From: Anniella stebbinsi
Taxonomy: Eukaryota > Chordata > Lepidosauria > Squamata > Anniellidae
Reading direction: 5' to 3'
DNA length: 64,000 bases
NCBI GenBank assembly: GCA_029215795.1
Contig: JARDYH010000006.1
Coordinates: forward strand, 20,599,501-20,663,500
In this document: positions 59,298 to 64,000 of the stretch, in pieces
Position numbering within the stretch: position 1 is the first letter of the stretch
How the letters are laid out: each line of letters begins with the position of its first letter
Notes under the pieces: model-generated
What the model saw: the letters and a program-made list of their open reading frames with translations, nothing else
What the model was told of the DNA's origin: nothing
Databases searched by the model: none
Program-made: the position numbers and the translations under genes

Positions 59298-60199
59298 GAA
59301 ATGCTCTAGAAATTATTTATTTGAGCACAATTTTTGGCAAAAAAAGGCAGAATATAATGTTACAGGCACCTAGAGGCTCCTCAGCATGTGACACCTCTTT
59401 TCTAATAAGCTTTGACAACCACCATTAGTGGCCTGCATTTATGTGCCTTGGATGTCCCAACTTCGGAAGACAGGGTCCTCGGAACTCCCTTACCAGGTAC
59501 CATTTTATATTTTTTTATACCAATTCAAATATGTGTCAGAAATTAAAAAAATTAAATCACAGAAGAGCTTGGAAGAGATATTGAGTTGATGTCGTAAGTC
59601 TGAAGGTGTTAACAAGGCAGAGAAGGGAAGATAAAGGAAAGAAGATAATCTTAATTGAATTATTGTTAGCTAATGCAATGTCAGAGCAATGCTATATGTA
59701 AAGTGTATATATATTTGTACATTTGTAATTGAATGTGTGGCTGATGGTGAAGGAGAAGTGTTTGTGATATTGTTCAGTAAAAATCGTTTGGAAAGACTCA
59801 GCGTGTGTGAGTGATTTCTTTCCGAGGGAGCTCTCAGGAGAGAGCAGTGAGGCTGGAGGTTGGATTTCCGCTGGAGACTCTGCTATTAAGATTGCACCCG
59901 GACAATATGTTCTTCCAAGCTTTTGGTGCATGGTGTTGTAAGATTTGAAAAGCATAATATTTGTTCTCCAGGCATCAGCAACACTGGGAGGGGATGTGTT
60001 ATAAATTTGAATCGCCCCATTGTTGGTTGGGCTTTATTTGCATTGATTTATATTACATAAAACATTGACTGACAGGATGTAAGTATTTCAAACAAATAAA
60101 ATAAATGCAGTGAATATATAAGAGAAAATAAAAATATAACCTCATTATTGCCTTTAAGTTGATTTGAAATCACATAGCTAGATTCTTTACTATACTTGC

Positions 60200-60387
60200 C
60201 TTGTTTCGTATTTCTCATCAATACAAAACAGCTGAATACAAAAAGCATTTACTGTTCCTTTGTACAGGATGTGGAATGGTTCTCTCTCAAAACTGAGAAT
60301 GGATAGGGTCTCAGTGGTTTTCAAATCTTTGCTGCTGTCTCTGTCCAATGGCAGTTCTAATGAAGACTGAGCAAGTGCTCCCTCTTT
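60200..60387 (-). CDS. CFAP61: CFAP61 exon (most 5' visible), linker to start of GNAT-like region
   Basis: This 188-nt exon reads in phase 0 after the acceptor ACTACAG and gives 62 codons plus AG. The first 40 or so residues are a Ser/Asp/Glu/Lys-rich linker (KEGALAQSSLELPLDRDSS...). The exon ends in the conserved segment FCIQLFCIDEKYET. The donor is AG|GCAAGT, a GC rather than GT donor with an otherwise ideal consensus. The split codon AG+G restores Arg before SLDF in the next exon, as in the family. Reading on past this point gives no usable GT donor in frame, so the GC site is the natural reading. No further exon was recognised between here and 64000, so the upstream acetyltransferase-like region must be encoded outside the window. 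Confidence 0.88.
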
Positions 60388-61220
60388 CTGTAGTTAAAAG
60401 CAATGAGAGAAAAACAAAATTCTCCCAAATTTAGTCTCATTTGGTAATAGCATTTTACATTATAAAGGGAAAAGGCTTGTAGGTTGCACCATGGAATAGT
60501 ATATTGTTGCTCGGGAAAATTCATTTCCGCCCATCTACTGAGAGGATTGCAGCTAAGCTCAGAAAGAATAGAGGAGTCTGGGGGAGGGGTGGCCGATAAG
60601 GTCAACATCCCTGTTAAATCAAATGTGCCGGTGCTGTGTTTCTGTGAGCCCCGATTGCGCTACACCACACCCATAAATGACAATATGCATTACTTCACCT
60701 ACTTTCAAAACGTGGTCATCCAACCCTGCTACATTTTGGGGCTCTGCTGCGCATTCTGCTGAGTGGGGGGGGGACTTCTGCCCCCAATGTCCTGCCCAGA
60801 TGACACCACTGTTTCAAGCATTTTCTAAACAAGTATAGTATGTGTTTGGTTTGAACTCCTACCGTCAAGTTGATTTTAGAGAATGCGGTGCAAATTAAAC
60901 ATTTGTGTAAAGTTCTGTTTAATGTTCCCAATTTTTTAAGAAACAAAGAAGTCAGGCAGCAATCAGGAGTGGGGGACTTGTGAGTGAGAAGTGGGTTCAC
61001 CCTCTCCCTGCTGGCTGTTTCTTCACTCTCCCCAAAGCTACGCTCCCCTTAAGAGGAAAATTCCATAAATCTGTTCCCATTTGGGAAGAAAAGCAGCTTG
61101 TGAGGAAAAATTATAGAGGGAAAATAGCCAGCAGCTAAGTACCTCCTCCCCTCATGCCTCCTTTTCAAAAAGAACAAGGTTTGGGAGAAGTTGGACTTAA
61201 GCAACATAGGGCCCTTTTGG
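60388..61220. other. CFAP61: CFAP61 intron upstream of the 60387 exon
   Basis: No further exon, SINE or LINE was recognised. A G-run lies near 60766-60773. Confidence 0.5.
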
Positions 61221-61345
61221 ACATCATCATCATCATCACCACCACCACCATCATCATTTCCATACTGCCCTGAAGCTCTCTGGGCAGTTTACAACAATTC
61301 ATAAAACATACGGCAACATCATTACAAACTATATAACATTCCTGA
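61221..61345 (-). mobile_element. L2-like LINE 3' end plus ATC/ACC microsatellite
   Basis: The minus strand reads GTAAACTGCCCAGAGAGCTT then CAGGGCAGTATGGAAATGATG, the same 3' hairpin type as at 18169-18330. It runs into an ATG/GTG trinucleotide tail (61221-61257). Confidence 0.6.
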
Positions 61346-61639
61346 CTTAATAAACCATCTTTACTGGGTCAAGAATAAATGTTGGGCCCAGACACGCCCT
61401 CCTTGGCTTTTATTCAGCACCCCCCATCATGTACCAGCTCTGGTGTTTCAGTTCTGGTTTGTTTAAACCAGGATCAGGAAATTCTAGTTTAAAGGCAACC
61501 AGGTTCTTAACCATGATTTTATCATGGTTAGTAACTCTGGTTTAAGCAGATCAGGAAGCACTGGAGATGATGCACCAGAGGGGGTGGGGAATGCATGGCC
61601 CCAATGCTTGTTCTCGGTTTAATAATCCATGCTTTGTTA

Positions 61640-62345
61640 AGCAAGGAAAATTGCATCTGAAATGGGCCTTAACATTGGACATATGGCAATGAACACAAAA
61701 GATGTTTGGGCATTGGATAGACTTAATACACACGATGACAAACAGCTACTAAGAAGGGAAATAGAAGGGATTCTGAAATTAAACACTTTGAATCCAAGTG
61801 GCCTGAATGAATATCTGGAATGTTTACCACTCCTGTGACTCAGCAACTATTTACAGACACTCCCCTACAATAGCAGCAGTGTCTCACTATGAGAACTTGG
61901 ACTTATCACAACTACATGGAAACACCTGGCAGAGCCTAAAAAATGAACAAGAATATGAAGATGGATTTGAACGCTACTCTTCTCAGTCACCATAGATTAT
62001 CACATGAGGATTAACTTGCTAGAGGAAATTCTGAAGACACTATCTTCTAACAAGTAAGGATTTGTTTATTATACTTTTGTTGGAAACCAATTTTATATGA
62101 TTTTATTAATACTGCATGTGTATAGCTCTAGTGTCACCATGCAATGTTAAAAGTTTTAAAACTTACATATGGGCATAGGCCCTTGTGGCAATATGCATAA
62201 TTAACTTAATAACAAAAACATATTTTGATGTTATGTTTATCCGAAGGTATTTTAATGTATTATTAATGTTACAGCCCCCTGAGGAAGGCCTTTGAATAAA
62301 ATACAGGCCAAAATGTGTCGGGCTTCGTGAAAATAAATTATTTGC
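61640..62345 (+). pseudogene. Penelope-like element relic (GIY-YIG C-terminus and 3' UTR)
   Basis: The plus strand near 61735-61825 reads DDKQLLRREIEGILKLNTLN then PSGLNEYLECLPLL and a stop. This is the E-x-x-W/I-x-x-LxTLxPxGLN ending of Penelope-type GIY-YIG nucleases. The 3' region CCTGAGGAAGGCCTTTGAAT ... GTGTCGGGCTTCGTG (62277-62330) is of the same general type as 35750-35790. Reverse transcriptase is absent. Confidence 0.55.
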
Positions 62346-62620
62346 ATCCTGAGACCTCATTTCTCCTTTTTTCTGACGTGGCTTGGATGCTCTCCTCCTT
62401 TTGTTTTTGATTGAAGTTATAGTCAAAATCATCTCGAGAGACACAGGTCAGGGAAGGTTGCCTTGCAGACTTTATTTATTATTTATTTATTATCATTAAA
62501 CAAAAAATATACGGTTTACAAAAAATCTACGGATCCCCCAGGACAAGTCCGGAAATTGGGGGGCAAACTGGCATCCGGGGGGATTTTTCATGAATCTTCA
62601 TTATGTCCGGAAGTTTGCCT

Positions 62621-62784
62621 GCGCTGGATAGGCCGATTTTGGGCCTCTGCTGTCTCTTCTGCGCTGGATCCGGGCTCCTCAGGGCTTTTTTCCATTGTGA
62701 CAACTTACGAGGAGCCTGGATACAGCACAGAAGAGATGGCAGAGGCCCGAACACAGAAGAGCCCAAATCGGCCTTGCCCAGCAC
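62621..62784. repeat. Inverted repeat, arms about 61-77 bp
   Basis: The left arm GCGCTGGATAGGCCGATTTT... to GGGCTCCTCA (62621-62681) faces the right arm TACGAGGAGCCTGGATACAG... to GGCCTTGCCCAGC (62706-62782). The right arm has a 12-bp insertion (GAACACAGAAGA). Confidence 0.75.
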
Positions 62785-62820
62785 TTACCCGTCTTCCTCG
62801 TGGGTCATCGAAGTCATGAC

Positions 62821-63366
62821 ATCCAAAATAAAGGTCCCGGTTGCTGAGAAGGAGGAGGGGGATGAAAGAGTGCTCCTCACCCCTCCCTCTCAGAAATCCA
62901 GGCTTTTATTTTGGAGGTTGCAGTGATGGTGTCCAAAATAAAGGCCCGGATTTCCGAGAGGGAGGGGTGAGGAGCGCTCTTCCATCCCCCACCCCTCCCT
63001 CTCAGTAATCCGGGCCTTTATTTTGGACGTTTCAGTGATGACGTCCAAAATAAAGGCCCGGATTTCCGAGAGGGAGGGGTGAGGAGCGCTCTTTCATCCC
63101 CCCACCCTTCCTCTTGGCAATCCGGGCCTTTATTTTGGGCGTCGCAGTGATGACGTCCAAAATAAAGGCCCGGATTTCCGAGAGGGAGGGGTGAGGAGCG
63201 CTCTTCCATCCCCCATCCCTCCCTCTCAGTAATCCAGGCCTTTATTTTGGACGTTTCAGTGATGATGTCCAAAATAAAGGCCCGGATTTCCGAGAGGGAG
63301 GGGTGAGGAGCGCTCTTTCATCACCCCACCCCTTCCTCTCTGCAATCCAGGCCTTTATTCTGGTGT
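62821..63366. repeat. Tandem array of 112-bp units, each with an inverted repeat
   Basis: Unit starts (GTCCAAAATAAAGG) fall at 62821, 62931, 63043, 63155 and 63267. The last three spacings are exactly 112 bp. Each unit has a 19-bp arm CCAAAATAAAGGCCCGGAT and, 56 bp later, its reverse complement. Alternate units look more alike (TTTCATC versus TTCCATC spacers), suggesting a two-unit higher-order period. The minus-strand frames at 63018-63496 come from the array. Confidence 0.93.
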
Positions 63367-63535
63367 GGTCCCGGAGCTGCGGCAGCCTGGCCTGGCCCTG
63401 GTCCTCTGGCCTGGCCATAGAACCCCGGTGGCCTGGCCCTGTGGAGCCCTGACTAGCCCTGGAGCTGCGCAGCCTGGCCTGGCCCTGGAGTCCCAAGCCT
63501 GGCCTTGGAGCTGTGGCTCTGGCAGCAGCAATGGC
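63367..63535. repeat. GC-rich degenerate minisatellite
   Basis: CTGGCCTGGCCCTGG-type words recur (near 63388, 63405, 63430, 63473). It directly follows the 112-bp array and ends in ATGGCTCAGCTTCAGAGAGG|GTAAGT-like sequence, probably by chance. Confidence 0.55.
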
Positions 63536-64000
63536 TCAGCTTCAGAGAGGGTAAGTCATTTTTCTTCTTATTTTCTACCTAGTCTTTGCATGGGGGTAAA
63601 AATTTAAGCCTCCAACTCCCTGGGTGTAGGGTGTAAGTTCTATTGATCTTAATAGGACTTACTTCTGAGTAGACATATAGGCCTGTACTGTAAGTGTTCT
63701 AGGTAAAACTAATTGGCTGTGTTTACATTTGTGCTGTGCCTGATGGCTCAGATAAAATGTTTACACTGTTTTAAAAATGGCTGGTAATAAATTAAAACCT
63801 TTTTTTAGTTGAATAAATCATTCTGGCTTTTTACTGGTTGTGTATATTTATATATTATCAAAACCTCACTCTAAGTTATTTTTTGAGATATTGAAGGAAG
63901 CTTGAGAAAATGTTAAAAAGCAGCCATCTGTTGCACAGAAAGGCCATCTTTTAACGTTTCTTGTTTATTACAGACACGCATACCAGAAGCAAGAGATATA

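Larger units (their letters stand above)
10265..60387 (-). other. CFAP61: CFAP61 gene, internal portion (8 exons visible)
   Basis: Eight minus-strand exons join in a single open frame and match the order of CFAP61, a conserved axonemal protein of about 1,240 residues in mammals. It belongs to the FAP61/FAP91/FAP251 calmodulin- and spoke-associated complex at the base of radial spoke 3 in motile cilia and sperm flagella. Recognition rests on distinctive stretches recalled for the family, such as HYNIEDFIYFSHH, LVPEFHLIQNF, VPVRPRRQIVYPLEKLGINA and the Rossmann loop VVVGASNVG. Intron phases chain without conflict: 2, 0, 2, 0, 0, 0, 0, then 2 out of the last exon. Introns are about 2.7, 1.5, 7.0, 3.7, 1.4, 9.1 and 23.6 kb. 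The start codon, promoter, N-terminal exons, most of the C-terminal domain and the polyA site are not in the window. Confidence 0.95.

Noticed and set aside
62821..63366. CRISPR-like array
   Set aside because: Units are contiguous 112-bp tandem repeats without unique spacers, in a vertebrate genome.
63018..63496. Minus-strand frames with repeated ERSSPLPLGNPG-like peptides, suggesting a repeat protein
   Set aside because: The peptide repeat is the translation of the 112-bp DNA array. 112 is not a multiple of three, so the frame shifts from unit to unit.

Overview
This is vertebrate nuclear DNA: intron-rich, AT-rich on average, and dominated by transposon relics. The repeat mix (CR1 and L2 LINEs, an I/Jockey-group LINE with a C-terminal CCHC knuckle, DIRS and Penelope-like relics, tRNA-derived SINEs and many hAT-type foldback MITEs) points to a squamate reptile, probably a lizard. 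That placement is an inference from repeat types.

The one recognisable host gene is CFAP61 (cilia and flagella associated protein 61, the FAP61 subunit of the calmodulin- and radial-spoke-associated complex), on the minus strand. Eight coding exons are visible, in transcription order at 60387-60200, 57501-57462, 55922-55783, 48823-48697, 44956-44879, 43519-43313, 34176-34042 and 10392-10265. They join in one open frame of 1,043 nt (about 347 residues), with matching phases and AG acceptors. Donors are GT, except a GC donor after 60200. The 5' and 3' parts of the gene lie outside the window. The exons cover the middle of the protein, from the end of a low-complexity linker, through an acetyltransferase-like region, to the first strand of the C-terminal Rossmann-like dinucleotide-binding domain. 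Introns range from about 1.4 to 23.6 kb, so almost all of the window is CFAP61 intron.

Layout. 1-10 kb: the intron after the 10265 exon, with DIRS relics, an LTR-like stretch, degraded MITEs, a CpG-rich patch and a tRNA-SINE. 10.4-34 kb: the 23.6-kb intron, with GC-rich foldback DNA at 11-12.4 kb, an L2 fragment, several foldback MITEs and LINE 3' ends. 34.2-43.3 kb: two hAT-type elements, a giant inverted repeat at 36.7-37.5 kb, and a CR1 split by a 2.85-kb LINE. 45-48.6 kb: the same LINE family joined directly to a second CR1 fragment. 49.5-50.7 kb: a foldback element with its own terminal repeat. 52-59 kb: more hAT-type MITEs and a SINE. 61-64 kb: a Penelope-like relic and an unusual array of 112-bp units, each holding an inverted repeat.

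No RNA gene, CRISPR array or second protein-coding host gene was found. The material most likely to be undescribed is the foldback and tandem-palindrome DNA: the 320-bp MITE family, the 0.8-kb inverted repeat, the GTTCGGAC-ended element and the 112-bp array.
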